Positions 42,782 to 53,628 of a stretch of 64,000 nt of DNA are shown piece by piece. The position numbers and the translations under genes are program-made. Below the pieces are notes generated by a model. That model saw only the letters and a program-made list of their open reading frames with translations. It did no database searches and was not told the origin of the DNA. The DNA comes from Thauera sp. JM12B12. GTDB taxonomy: Bacteria; Pseudomonadota; Gammaproteobacteria; Burkholderiales; Rhodocyclaceae. Positions within the stretch are counted from its first letter, which is position 1. Every line of letters begins with the position of its first letter. The stretch is taken from the NCBI RefSeq assembly GCF_039614725.1, contig NZ_CP154859.1, positions 4,107,390 to 4,171,389 on the forward strand. Reading direction: 5' to 3'.

Positions 42782-43768
42782 TCAGACCCGGGTCAGTTCG
42801 GCGGTGAGTCGCTTCAGATCGATCGTGCGTGCGCGCTCCGCGATCTCGGGCGCGTAGCGCGCCTGGAGGCCCTTGGCCTGCTCGAGCACGCCGCCGAAGC
42901 TCTGCCGCAGCGCGCCAGCGTCGAGGGTGCGGCCGCTGCCGTAGTACTGGCGCGCGACCTTGCCGATCGCGTAGGTGGTGGCGAACGAAAAGGCCGAGCC
43001 GGTGGCCTGGCTGCCGATCGCCCGACCGGCGCCGCCCAGCACCTTGCCGAGCAGGCCGCCGATGAGCTTGCGGCCGAACTGCTCGACGTACTGTCCGGTC
43101 ATGCCGACCCCGGTGGTGGCGAGGAAATCCTTGATGTGGCCGCGGTCGAGCTCGTAGCCGTGGGCCTTGCCGATGCGATACACCAGCCGCACCTGCAGCG
43201 GGATGATCGCCATCGAGGCCATCGACTGCGGCAGCAGCTCGAGCGCGCCATTGAGGATGGCGGCGTTGAGGATCATGCGGTCGAGCTCGGCGGCATCGGG
43301 TGCCGGGGCGGTCGCCCTGCCGACAGGCGCGGCCGGCACGGCGGCATCGCTGGCGTCGAAACCGGGAAGCGCCGCCAGCTCGCCCGCCGCGGGCGCCTCG
43401 GCAACCGCTTCGGCCTCGTGGATGAAGCGCTCGGCCGCACCCGATTCCAGCCCCAGCAGTCCCGACAGGCGCTGCAGGAAGGCGGTCTCGCCGGCGTCGT
43501 GGCTGCCGTCGGCCTCGCAGACGCCGACTGCGAGCTCGAAGGCGAGCTGGCGCAGGCCAGCCTCGTCGAGCGCCGCCACCGCAGCCTCGAGGCTCAGCCT
43601 GCCGAGCAACACATCCTGGTAGAGCGTGATGAAGTCGATCTCGAGGTCGCGACCGAGCGACTCGGCCACCTTGCGCACATGCTCGCGCTCGTCGGCGTCC
43701 TGGCGGCCATCGGCAAAGGCGGCCATGAGGCAGATGGCGACGAGGGAACGGGCTTGTCCGATATTCAT
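42782..43768 (-). CDS. TerB-like / DUF697-type protein
   Basis: 328 residues. The N-terminal half is a helical TerB-like bundle with acidic repeats (LMAAFADGRQDADEREHVRKVAE; EADGSHDAGETAFLQRLSGLLGL). The C-terminal half has the hydrophobic DUF697/YcjF-like segment (IIPLQVRLVYRIGKAHGYEL; FLATTGVGMTGQYVEQ). Such proteins associate with membranes in stress or tellurite contexts, and the function is unproven. Divergent from carbonic anhydrase. Confidence 0.8.
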   Translation of the reverse strand: MNIGQARSLVAICLMAAFADGRQDADEREHVRKVAESLGRDLEIDFITLYQDVLLGRLSLEAAVAALDEAGLRQLAFELAVGVCEADGSHDAGETAFLQRLSGLLGLESGAAERFIHEAEAVAEAPAAGELAALPGFDASDAAVPAAPVGRATAPAPDAAELDRMILNAAILNGALELLPQSMASMAIIPLQVRLVYRIGKAHGYELDRGHIKDFLATTGVGMTGQYVEQFGRKLIGGLLGKVLGGAGRAIGSQATGSAFSFATTYAIGKVARQYYGSGRTLDAGALRQSFGGVLEQAKGLQARYAPEIAERARTIDLKRLTAELTRV

Positions 43769-44002
43769 TGCACTGCTCCTGCTGGATGCGTGAGGGGATG
43801 GTCGGCGGCTGCAGCCACCGGCCCGGGCACGACGGTATGCACGGGATCATGAACGGGAACTGAACGTCGCCAGCCGGAAAGGTTCAGCCTGCGACGCGAC
43901 GCCTATCGTGATGCGAGACGGCCATGGACTGGCAGCAGGTCGCGGCGACCTCCATAATCTCGCACCCCTCCGCCGCCCGCACTGCCGGAACTGCAAGAAC
44001 CC

Positions 44003-44650
44003 ATGCCGCACTCCATCGAACACCTCTTCGCCAACAACCGCAACTGGTCCGAACGCATGCACGCCGAGGATCCCGACTTCTTCAGCCGGCTCGTCAAGCA
44101 GCAATCCCCGGAATACCTGTGGATCGGCTGCTCCGACAGCCGCGTGCCCGCCAACCAGGTGGTCGGCCTGGCGCCGGGCGAGGTCTTCGTCCATCGAAAC
44201 ATCGCCAACGTGGTGGTGCACACCGACCTCAACGCGCTCTCGGTGATCCATTACGCGGTGGAGATGCTGCGCGTCAAGCACATCCTGGTCGTGGGCCATT
44301 ACGGCTGCGGAGGCGTCAAGGCGGCGATGAACGACAACAAGACCGGCCTCACCGATAACTGGTTGCGTCACATCCAGGACGTGCGCGACCGCCACTTCGA
44401 CCGCCTGGGGCGCATCGAAGACCCCGTCGCCCGTGCCAACCGGCTGTGCGAGCTCAACGCGATGCATCAGGTGGTCAACGTGTGCCAGACCTCGGTGCTG
44501 CGCGAGGCCTGGCAGCGCGGCCAGAGCGTGACCGTGCACGGCTGGTGCTACAGCCTCGAGGACGGTCTGGTACGCGACCTCGGCGTCAGCGCCGGCAGCC
44601 GCGAGGAAGCGATGGCACGCTACCGCAACGCCGTCGAGCGCGCCGACTGA
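44003..44650 (+). CDS. can: Beta-class carbonic anhydrase
   Basis: 215 residues. Zinc ligands appear in IGCSDSRVPANQ (Cys, Asp) and VGHYGCGGVKAA (His, Cys), with FVHRNIANVV between them. It interconverts CO2 and bicarbonate in the cytosol. The ROK kinase gene starts 20 nt downstream. The ATG is well placed after CAAGAACCC. Confidence 0.95.
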   Translation: MPHSIEHLFANNRNWSERMHAEDPDFFSRLVKQQSPEYLWIGCSDSRVPANQVVGLAPGEVFVHRNIANVVVHTDLNALSVIHYAVEMLRVKHILVVGHYGCGGVKAAMNDNKTGLTDNWLRHIQDVRDRHFDRLGRIEDPVARANRLCELNAMHQVVNVCQTSVLREAWQRGQSVTVHGWCYSLEDGLVRDLGVSAGSREEAMARYRNAVERAD

Positions 44651-44670
44651 CGCCCGGGCGCGACACGCAG

Positions 44671-45579
44671 ATGAGCACGCGCATCGGCATCGACCTCGGC
44701 GGCACCAAGATCGAGCTCGTCGTTCTCGGCGCGGACGGCCACGTGCGCTGGCGCCAGCGCGTGCCCACGCCCCAGGGCGACTACGCCGCCACCCTGCGCA
44801 CCGTGGTCGGGCTAGTGGCGCACGCCGAAGCGCAGACGGGCGCCACCGCCACGGTCGGCATCGGCACACCGGGCTCGCCCGCGCGGCGTGACGGCCGCAT
44901 GCGCAACGCCAACTCGGTGTGCCTCAACGGCCAGCCGCTGCAACGCGATCTCGAGGCCGCACTCGGCCGCCCGGTGCGGCTCGCCAACGACGCCAACTGC
45001 CTGGCGGTGTCCGAGGCCGCCGACGGCGCAGGCGCCGGCGCGGAGACGGTGTTCGCGGCCATCCTCGGCACCGGGGTGGGCGGCGGCATCGTCGTGGGGG
45101 GCCGCCTGCTCGTGGGCGCAAACGCCGTGGCCGGCGAGTGGGGACACAATCCGCTGCCCCTGCCCACGGCAGCGGACCTGCCCCTGCCGGCCTGCTACTG
45201 CGGACGCGCGGGCTGCATCGAGGCCTACCTGTCCGGGCCTGGCCTGGCGGCCGATCACCTGCGTCACACCGGTCACGCCCTCGATGCCCCGTCGATCGTC
45301 GCCCGCTCAGCAGCCGGCGACAACGCCTGCGCGGACAGCCTGGCGCGCTACGAAGCGCGGCTGGCGCGCGCCCTCGCCGGGGTGATCAACCTGCTCGACC
45401 CCGACGTGATCGTGCTCGGCGGCGGGCTGTCGCGGATCGAGCGCCTGTACGCGAACGTGCCGCGGCTGTGGCTGCCTCACGTGTTCTCGGACGCGGTGTG
45501 CACCCGCCTCGTGCCGGCGGCCCATGGCGACGCCTCGGGCGTGCGCGGCGCGGCATGGCTGTGGCCGCCGGGGTCCTGA
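44671..45579 (+). CDS. ROK-family sugar kinase
   Basis: 302 residues from ATG 44671. ATP site IGIDLGGTKIELVVL (5-19), catalytic Asp in LANDANCLAVSE, GTGVGGGIVVGG, and the ROK zinc site HNPLPLP...CYCGRAGCIEAY. This set fits fructokinase/N-acetylglucosamine kinase types (Mak/NagK), but the exact sugar is not decidable by eye. Confidence 0.9.
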   Translation: MSTRIGIDLGGTKIELVVLGADGHVRWRQRVPTPQGDYAATLRTVVGLVAHAEAQTGATATVGIGTPGSPARRDGRMRNANSVCLNGQPLQRDLEAALGRPVRLANDANCLAVSEAADGAGAGAETVFAAILGTGVGGGIVVGGRLLVGANAVAGEWGHNPLPLPTAADLPLPACYCGRAGCIEAYLSGPGLAADHLRHTGHALDAPSIVARSAAGDNACADSLARYEARLARALAGVINLLDPDVIVLGGGLSRIERLYANVPRLWLPHVFSDAVCTRLVPAAHGDASGVRGAAWLWPPGS

Positions 45580-45610
45580 ACGCGGGACGCGATCGAATCC
45601 GGCGCCGGGC

Positions 45611-47785
<2,175 letters not shown>

Positions 47786-48173
47786 GGTGCAACGGGGAGT
47801 ATTCGGAATCGGCTTTCGCTTCAGTCGCTTACGCGGATTTCGTGAGGCTGGATGGAGATAAGCGCATCAAGTCTCTGGCCGGAAATGGGGCTTTTCCATT
47901 GTCCACAAAACCTGTGGATAAGTTTGTGGGAAAGCTGGGTGAATCGGCCGCAAACCTGCGTCGGATAAGGCTTTTCGTCACATTGCCTTAACATTGCGCT
48001 ATTTTTTATTCTTTTATTTTCAATGACTTATAAAATCAAACGCATATGGCCGGGATTCTTGCCGCACATCTGGCCTGGAACCGCTGCGTGTGCATAAGTC
48101 AAGCCCGGAAAGCACGATTTTGTGCTTGACAGACGGCTGCGCGGCCGGGCCCCGGCTGCCGTCCGTCGTCCGC
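47786..48173. promoter_or_regulatory. priA upstream gap with DnaA-box matches and an AT-rich tract
   Basis: No gene. A perfect DnaA box (TGTGGATAA, 47913-47921) and an inverted one-mismatch copy (TTGTCCACA, 47899-47907) lie 114-136 nt before the priA start. A markedly AT-rich stretch runs from 47980 to 48046. The priA promoter must be here. DnaA control of priA or a secondary DnaA-binding locus is inference. Confidence 0.5.
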
Positions 48174-49244
48174 TCACCCGCGTGCGCGAATCTCGCGGCT
48201 GTAGGCGTGCACGGTGTCGACCAGCACGCTGACGTTCTCGGGCGGGGTGTATTGCGAGATGCCGTGGCCGAGGTTGAAGACGTGGCCGGGATGCTTGCCG
48301 AAGGCATCGAGCACGCGCCGGGTCTCGGCGGCCACTGCTTCGGGCGGCGCGAACAGCACGTTGGGGTCGAGGTTGCCCTGCAGCGCCACCTTGTCGCCCA
48401 CGAGCGCGCGGGCACGGCCGATGTCCATGGTCCAGTCGAGTCCCACCGCATCGCTGCCGATGGCGGCGATCGACTCCAGCCACAGCCCGCCGCCCTTGGT
48501 GAACACGATGCTGGGCACGCGCTCGCCGTCGCGTTCGCGGATCAGGCCGGACACGACCTGCTCGAGGTAGCGCAGGGAGAACTCCTTGTAGGCCGCCTCG
48601 GACAGCACCCCGCCCCAGGAGTCGAACACCATGACCGCCTGCGCGCCGGCCTCGATCTGGGCGTTGAGGTACTTCACCACGGCCTGCGCGGTGACCTCGA
48701 GGATGTGGTGCATCAGGTCGGGGCGGCTGTAGGCGAGGCTCTTGACCTTGCGGTAGTCGGAGGACGATCCGCCCTCGACCATGTAGCAGGCCAGCGTCCA
48801 CGGGCTGCCGGAGAAGCCGATCAGCGGCACGCTGCCGTCGAGCGCGCGGCGGATCTCGCTCACCGCGTCCATCACGTACTGCAGCTCGGCGTGGGGATCG
48901 GGGGCGGAGAGGTTGCGGATCTCCCACTCGTCCTTCAGCGGGCGCTCGAAGCGCGGACCCTCGCCCTCGGCGAAATACAGGCCGAGCCCCATCGCGTCGG
49001 GCACGGTGAGGATGTCGGAGAACAGGATCGCGGCGTCGAGGTCGTAGCGTGCCAGCGGCTGCAGGGTGACCTCGCAGGCCATCGCCGGGCTCTTGCACAG
49101 GTTGAGGAAGTTGCCGGCGCGGCGGCGCGTCTCGCAGTATTCCGGCAGGTAGCGCCCGGCCTGGCGCATGAGCCAGACGGGGGTGTATTCGGTGGGCTGG
49201 CGCAGCAGCGCGCGCAGGAAGGTGTCGTTCTTAAGGCGGCTCAC
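48174..49244 (-). CDS. hemE: Uroporphyrinogen decarboxylase
   Basis: 356 residues, full length. [15 protein letters not shown] (substrate site with Arg), [41 protein letters not shown] and [14 protein letters not shown]. It decarboxylates uroporphyrinogen III to coproporphyrinogen III in heme synthesis. Last gene before priA in the minus-strand series. Confidence 0.97.
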   Translation of the reverse strand: MSRLKNDTFLRALLRQPTEYTPVWLMRQAGRYLPEYCETRRRAGNFLNLCKSPAMACEVTLQPLARYDLDAAILFSDILTVPDAMGLGLYFAEGEGPRFERPLKDEWEIRNLSAPDPHAELQYVMDAVSEIRRALDGSVPLIGFSGSPWTLACYMVEGGSSSDYRKVKSLAYSRPDLMHHILEVTAQAVVKYLNAQIEAGAQAVMVFDSWGGVLSEAAYKEFSLRYLEQVVSGLIRERDGERVPSIVFTKGGGLWLESIAAIGSDAVGLDWTMDIGRARALVGDKVALQGNLDPNVLFAPPEAVAAETRRVLDAFGKHPGHVFNLGHGISQYTPPENVSVLVDTVHAYSREIRARG

Positions 49245-49369
49245 GTCGAGTCCTCTAGTGCGTGCAATCGGTACGGGCTTCGTGCTCAGGGCGGGATTAT
49301 CGCCTGTCCCGCGCCGCTCTGGGGTTGTCCCCGGTCAAGCGCGCGCGCCCGACCGCGACCGCAGGGCCC

Positions 49370-50839
49370 TCATCGCCGCCAGAAGGTCGGCGTGAGCACG
49401 ACCAGGAAGGTGAAGATCTCGAGCCGGCCGAGGATCATCGCGAAGCACAGCACCCACTTCTGGAAGACCTCGAGCGCCTGATAGTTCGATGCCGGCCCGA
49501 CCATGTCGAGCCCGGGGCCGGTGTTGTTGAGGCAGGCCACGACCGCGGAGAACGCGGTGATCAGCTCGAGACCGGTGGCCGACAGCACGAGCGTCAGGCT
49601 GACGATCGACACCATGTACATGAAGCTGAAGCCGAGCACGGCATGCAGGATGTTCTCCGGCACCGGGTTGCGCCCCATGCGCACCGGCCGCACGGCATTC
49701 GGGTGCAGCGAGCGCACGATCTCGCGCAGCACCTGCTTGTACAGGATCATCGCCCGCATCATCTTGATTCCGCCGCCCGTGGAGCCGGAGCAGGCGATGA
49801 AGCTGCCGAGGAAGAGGATCCAGATCTGCGCGAACATCGGCCACAGCGTGTAGTCGTGGGTCGCGAGGCCAAGCGAGGTCGAAATCGAGATGACATGGAA
49901 GGCGACGTAGCGCAAGGCTTCGCCGACCTCGGTGAAGCTGCCCTTGGCGAGCAGGTAGATGGTGAGCATCACGGTGCTGGCCGCGAGCACGCCGAAATAG
50001 AACGGAATCTCGGGATCACGCGCGTAGGGGCGGGTCGAGCGCCTCATCAGCGCGAGGTAGTGGGTGGCGTAGTTGAGGCCGGCGAGCAGCGCGAACACCA
50101 TCGTCACCAGCTCGACGTTGAGGTTGGCGAAGTGGCCGAGCGAGGCGTCCTTGTTCGAGAACCCGCCGAGTCCGGCGATGCTGAAGGCGTGGATGACGGC
50201 GTCCCAGCCCTCCAGCCCGGCCCACCACAGGCACAGGCCGCAGGCCACGGTGAGCAGGACGTAGGTGAGCCACAGGCCCTTTGCGGTCTCGGCGATGCGC
50301 GGCGTCAGGCTCGCGTCCTTCATCGGCGTGGGCACCTCGGCCTTGTACAGCTGGCGGCCACCGATGCCGAGCAGCGGCAGGATCGCCACCACCAGCACGA
50401 TCACCCCCATGCCACCCACCCAGTGCATGAAGGTGCGCCACAGGTTGATCGACACCGGCAGATCGTCGAGCCCGGTGAGCACCGTCGCACCGGTCGCGGT
50501 CAGCCCGGACACCGCCTCGAAGTAGGCGTCGGTGAAGCGCAGCTCCGGGATGTACGCGAGCAGAGGCAGCGCGCCGAAAAGCGGCAGCACGACCCAGGTC
50601 GACGCCACCAGCAGGAAACCGTCATGCACGCGCAGGTCACGCCGGCGCGAGCGCGTCGCCCCCCACAGCAGCAGGCCGCCGACGAAGGTCACGAACAAGG
50701 CCTGATCATAGGCCAGGGTGGCGCCATCGCCAACCCAGGCCGAGACCACGAGCGGAAAGCCCATGAGCAGGCCGAAGATCATGATGATCAGGCCGAGCGC
50801 ATTGAGCGCGGGGTAGTAGGGACTCAGCGAGCTGCGCAT
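49370..50839 (-). CDS. trkH: Trk potassium uptake protein TrkH
   Basis: 489 residues with about ten membrane segments. The four pore-loop filters typical of TrkH are visible, for example TATGATVLTG, SIAGLGGFSNKD, CSGSTGGGIKMMR and NNTGPGLDMVG. It forms the K+ channel gated by TrkA, whose gene ends 1 nt upstream of trkH's start. Start ATG 50839. Confidence 0.95.
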   Translation of the reverse strand: MRSSLSPYYPALNALGLIIMIFGLLMGFPLVVSAWVGDGATLAYDQALFVTFVGGLLLWGATRSRRRDLRVHDGFLLVASTWVVLPLFGALPLLAYIPELRFTDAYFEAVSGLTATGATVLTGLDDLPVSINLWRTFMHWVGGMGVIVLVVAILPLLGIGGRQLYKAEVPTPMKDASLTPRIAETAKGLWLTYVLLTVACGLCLWWAGLEGWDAVIHAFSIAGLGGFSNKDASLGHFANLNVELVTMVFALLAGLNYATHYLALMRRSTRPYARDPEIPFYFGVLAASTVMLTIYLLAKGSFTEVGEALRYVAFHVISISTSLGLATHDYTLWPMFAQIWILFLGSFIACSGSTGGGIKMMRAMILYKQVLREIVRSLHPNAVRPVRMGRNPVPENILHAVLGFSFMYMVSIVSLTLVLSATGLELITAFSAVVACLNNTGPGLDMVGPASNYQALEVFQKWVLCFAMILGRLEIFTFLVVLTPTFWRR

Positions 50840-50840
50840 G

Positions 50841-52244
50841 TCAGAGGAAATGGAAGCCGACCTGGAACAGCTTCTCCACCTTCTGCACGAGCTTCTTGCT
50901 GGTACAGAAGACGATCACGTGGTCGTCCTCCTCGATCACGGTATCGTGGTGGGGCATGAGCACCTCACGCCGGATCACGCGTCCATCCTCGTTCTTCACG
51001 TCGCGCACGATGGCGCCGATGCTGGTGCCGCGCGGCAGCGCGACCTCCTCGATCGCGCGCCCGACCACCTTGGAGTCCTTGCGGCTGCCGTGGGCGATGA
51101 TCTCGAGCGCCTCGGCAGCGCCACGGCGCAGGCTGTGCACCGCGACCACATCGCCGCGGCGCACGTGTGCGAGCAAGGTGCCGATCGAGGTGTGGGCGGG
51201 CGAGATCGCGATGTCGATGGGTCCGCCCTGCACCAGATCGACGTAGCTCTTGCGGTTGATCAGCGCCAGCGTGCGCCGCGCGCCCATGCGCTTGGCGAGC
51301 GAGGCGGACATGATGTTGTCCTCCTCGTCGTTGGTCAGCGCCACGAACAGGTCGGTCTCGTCGATCCCTTCGCCCTCGAGCAGCTTCTCGTCGGTCGAGT
51401 CGCCGCGCAGCACCAGCGCGTGCGACAGCTGCGAGGCGAGCATCTCGGCGCGGCTGCGGTTCAGCTCGAGGATCTTGACGTGGTAGTTGTCCTCGATCGA
51501 CTGCGCCAGGCGGAAGCCGATGTTGCCGCCGCCGGCGATCATGATCCGCCGCATCGGGCCGTCGGAACGGCGCAGCTCGCGCATCACCTGGCGGATGTGC
51601 ACGGTGGCGGCGAGGCAGAACACCTCGTCGCCGGGCAGGATGATGGTGTCGCCCTCGGGCATGATCGGCTCGCCATTGCGGTAGATCGCGGCGATGCGGA
51701 CTTCGACGTTGGGCAGGTGAAAGCGCAGCGCCTTCAGCGGGTGGCCGACCAGCGGGCCGCCCTCGAAGGCGCGCACGCAGATCAGGCTGACCACGCCGTC
51801 GGCGAACTCGAGCACCTGCAGGGCCTCGGGGAAGGCGATCAGGCGCTTGATGTAGTCGGTGACGACCTGCTCGGGGCAGATCGAGAAGTCCACCGCGAAG
51901 TTGTCGTCATCGAGCAGCTCGGGGTGATCGACGTAGTCGGTCGAGCGCAGGCGGGCGATGCGGGTGGGCAGGTTGTAGAGCGCCTTGGCGATGCGACAGG
52001 CGCACAGGTTCGTCTGGTCGGACTGGGTGACGGCGATCAGCAGGTCGGCATCGTCCGCGCCCGCCTCCCTGAGCACGCGCGGCGACGCGGCGTTGCCGCA
52101 GACGGTGCGGATCTCCAGGCGCTCGCGCAGGGCGGCAAGGTATTCCTCGCTGGTATCGACCAGGGTGATGTCGTTCGCCTCCGACACCAGGTTTTCCGCG
52201 ACCGACGCCCCCACCTGCCCGGCGCCGAGAATGATGATCTTCAC
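50841..52244 (-). CDS. trkA: Trk system NAD-binding regulatory protein TrkA
   Basis: 467 residues with two RCK halves, each with a Rossmann domain (MKIIILGAGQVGASVAENL; RIMIAGGGNIGFRLAQSIE) and a TrkA_C domain. It regulates TrkH according to nucleotide state. Tightly coupled to trkH, and preceded by ntrX 127 nt upstream, so the whole series may be one transcription unit. Confidence 0.95.
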   Translation of the reverse strand: MKIIILGAGQVGASVAENLVSEANDITLVDTSEEYLAALRERLEIRTVCGNAASPRVLREAGADDADLLIAVTQSDQTNLCACRIAKALYNLPTRIARLRSTDYVDHPELLDDDNFAVDFSICPEQVVTDYIKRLIAFPEALQVLEFADGVVSLICVRAFEGGPLVGHPLKALRFHLPNVEVRIAAIYRNGEPIMPEGDTIILPGDEVFCLAATVHIRQVMRELRRSDGPMRRIMIAGGGNIGFRLAQSIEDNYHVKILELNRSRAEMLASQLSHALVLRGDSTDEKLLEGEGIDETDLFVALTNDEEDNIMSASLAKRMGARRTLALINRKSYVDLVQGGPIDIAISPAHTSIGTLLAHVRRGDVVAVHSLRRGAAEALEIIAHGSRKDSKVVGRAIEEVALPRGTSIGAIVRDVKNEDGRVIRREVLMPHHDTVIEEDDHVIVFCTSKKLVQKVEKLFQVGFHFL

Positions 52245-52371
52245 CCTGTTCTTCCGACTGAATGCAAGAGCGCGATTCTACGCCCGCCGCCCATGGCGAC
52301 AAAGCGAATGTTGCGCTGCAACAAAACGCCCGCCGCGCTACGCTGAGCCCTGGCGCGCCGCGCGGCCCCGC

Positions 52372-53619
52372 TCAATGCTCCTCGTGACGGCGGCCGGCCT
52401 GCAGGCCGAGCTGCTTGAGCTTGCGGTAGAGGTGGGTGCGCTCGAGACCGGTCTTCTCCGCCAGCCGCGTCATGTTGCCGCCCTCGAGGCGCAGGTGGTG
52501 CTCGAAGTACATGCGCTCGAAGGCCTCGCGCGCCTCGCGCAGAGGCTGGTCGAGCGAGACTCCGCAGGCGCCGGCGGCAAAATCCGGCGGCAGCAGGCGG
52601 CGGACCTCGCTGGCGCCGATCTCCTCTTCCAGCGTGCCGAGCGCGAGCGACTTCACCGCTGCGCGCAGTTCCGGGTAGCCCCCCGGCCAGGGCAGGTTGC
52701 GCAGCTGGTTGAGGGCGGCGGTGGAGAAGCGGCGCAGGGGTACCTCGCCGGCCTCCACCAAGTGGAGCAGCAGCTGGCTGGCGAGCTCGGGCAGGTCGTC
52801 GCGCACGTCGGCGATCGAGGGCGGCGCCAGGCTGACCTCGAACAGACGGCTCAGCAGGCCCTCCTCCCAGCCTTCGCCCACCAGCCCCTCGAGACTGCGA
52901 TCGGTGGCGACCACCAGGCGCAGGTCGTAGCGATCGAGGCGATCGAGCGCAAAGGCGAGGTTCTTCTGCTGCGCGCGGGTCAGACGGGCAAGCTCGGCGA
53001 CGAACAGCACGCCGCCATGGGCGGCCTGCAGCTGGCTGATGTCGATCGGCGCGCTCACGCCGGCGAGATCGAGCCAGGGCGCATTGGGCGCCTGCACGCT
53101 GCGTGCGACGAGCTCGGCCAGGGTGCCGCTGCCGACGCGCAGCAGCAGCACACGTGAGCTGCCGGTGATCTGCTCGACGCGACGCTTGAGTTCGCGCAGC
53201 GGCACCGAGCGGGTGAACGCGGCCAGCGTCAGCGGCGCCGGCGCGCCCGGCGCCTGCGGCCGCTGCAAGCCGCGCTTGACCGCCGCGAGCAGCTTCTGCA
53301 ACGCGATCGGCTTCTCGAGATAGTCGATCGCGCCGATACGCGTGGCCTCGACCGCGGTGTCGATGGTGCCGTGGCCGGACATCATCACCACCGGCATGTT
53401 GAGCTGGCCGTTGGCCGCCCACTCCTTGAGCAGGGTGATGCCGTCCGTGTCGGGCATCCAGATGTCGAGCAGGACCATGTCGGGCCGCACCGCATTGCGT
53501 GCAGCACGTGCGGCGGTGGCATTCTCGGCCAGCAGGATGTCGTGCCCCTCGTCGCGGAGGATCTCGGAAAGCAGCTCGCGGATGCCGATTTCGTCGTCAA
53601 CGATGAGTATTTTTGCCAT
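52372..53619 (-). CDS. ntrX: NtrX-type response regulator with a degenerate AAA+ domain
   Basis: 415 residues. The receiver is intact (D52 in LLDIWMPDTDG, K in EKPIALQKLL). The central region aligns with sigma-54 activators but has lost function motifs: Walker A GESGTGKE reads VGSGTLAE, no GAFTGA loop is present and Walker B DE reads AE. The C-terminal Fis-type helix-turn-helix (NMTRLAEKTGLERTHLYRKL) is intact. It should therefore bind DNA under NtrY control without remodelling sigma-54 polymerase. ntrY lies 9 nt upstream. Confidence 0.9.
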   Translation of the reverse strand: MAKILIVDDEIGIRELLSEILRDEGHDILLAENATAARAARNAVRPDMVLLDIWMPDTDGITLLKEWAANGQLNMPVVMMSGHGTIDTAVEATRIGAIDYLEKPIALQKLLAAVKRGLQRPQAPGAPAPLTLAAFTRSVPLRELKRRVEQITGSSRVLLLRVGSGTLAELVARSVQAPNAPWLDLAGVSAPIDISQLQAAHGGVLFVAELARLTRAQQKNLAFALDRLDRYDLRLVVATDRSLEGLVGEGWEEGLLSRLFEVSLAPPSIADVRDDLPELASQLLLHLVEAGEVPLRRFSTAALNQLRNLPWPGGYPELRAAVKSLALGTLEEEIGASEVRRLLPPDFAAGACGVSLDQPLREAREAFERMYFEHHLRLEGGNMTRLAEKTGLERTHLYRKLKQLGLQAGRRHEEH

Positions 53620-53628
53620 TGGATTTCT

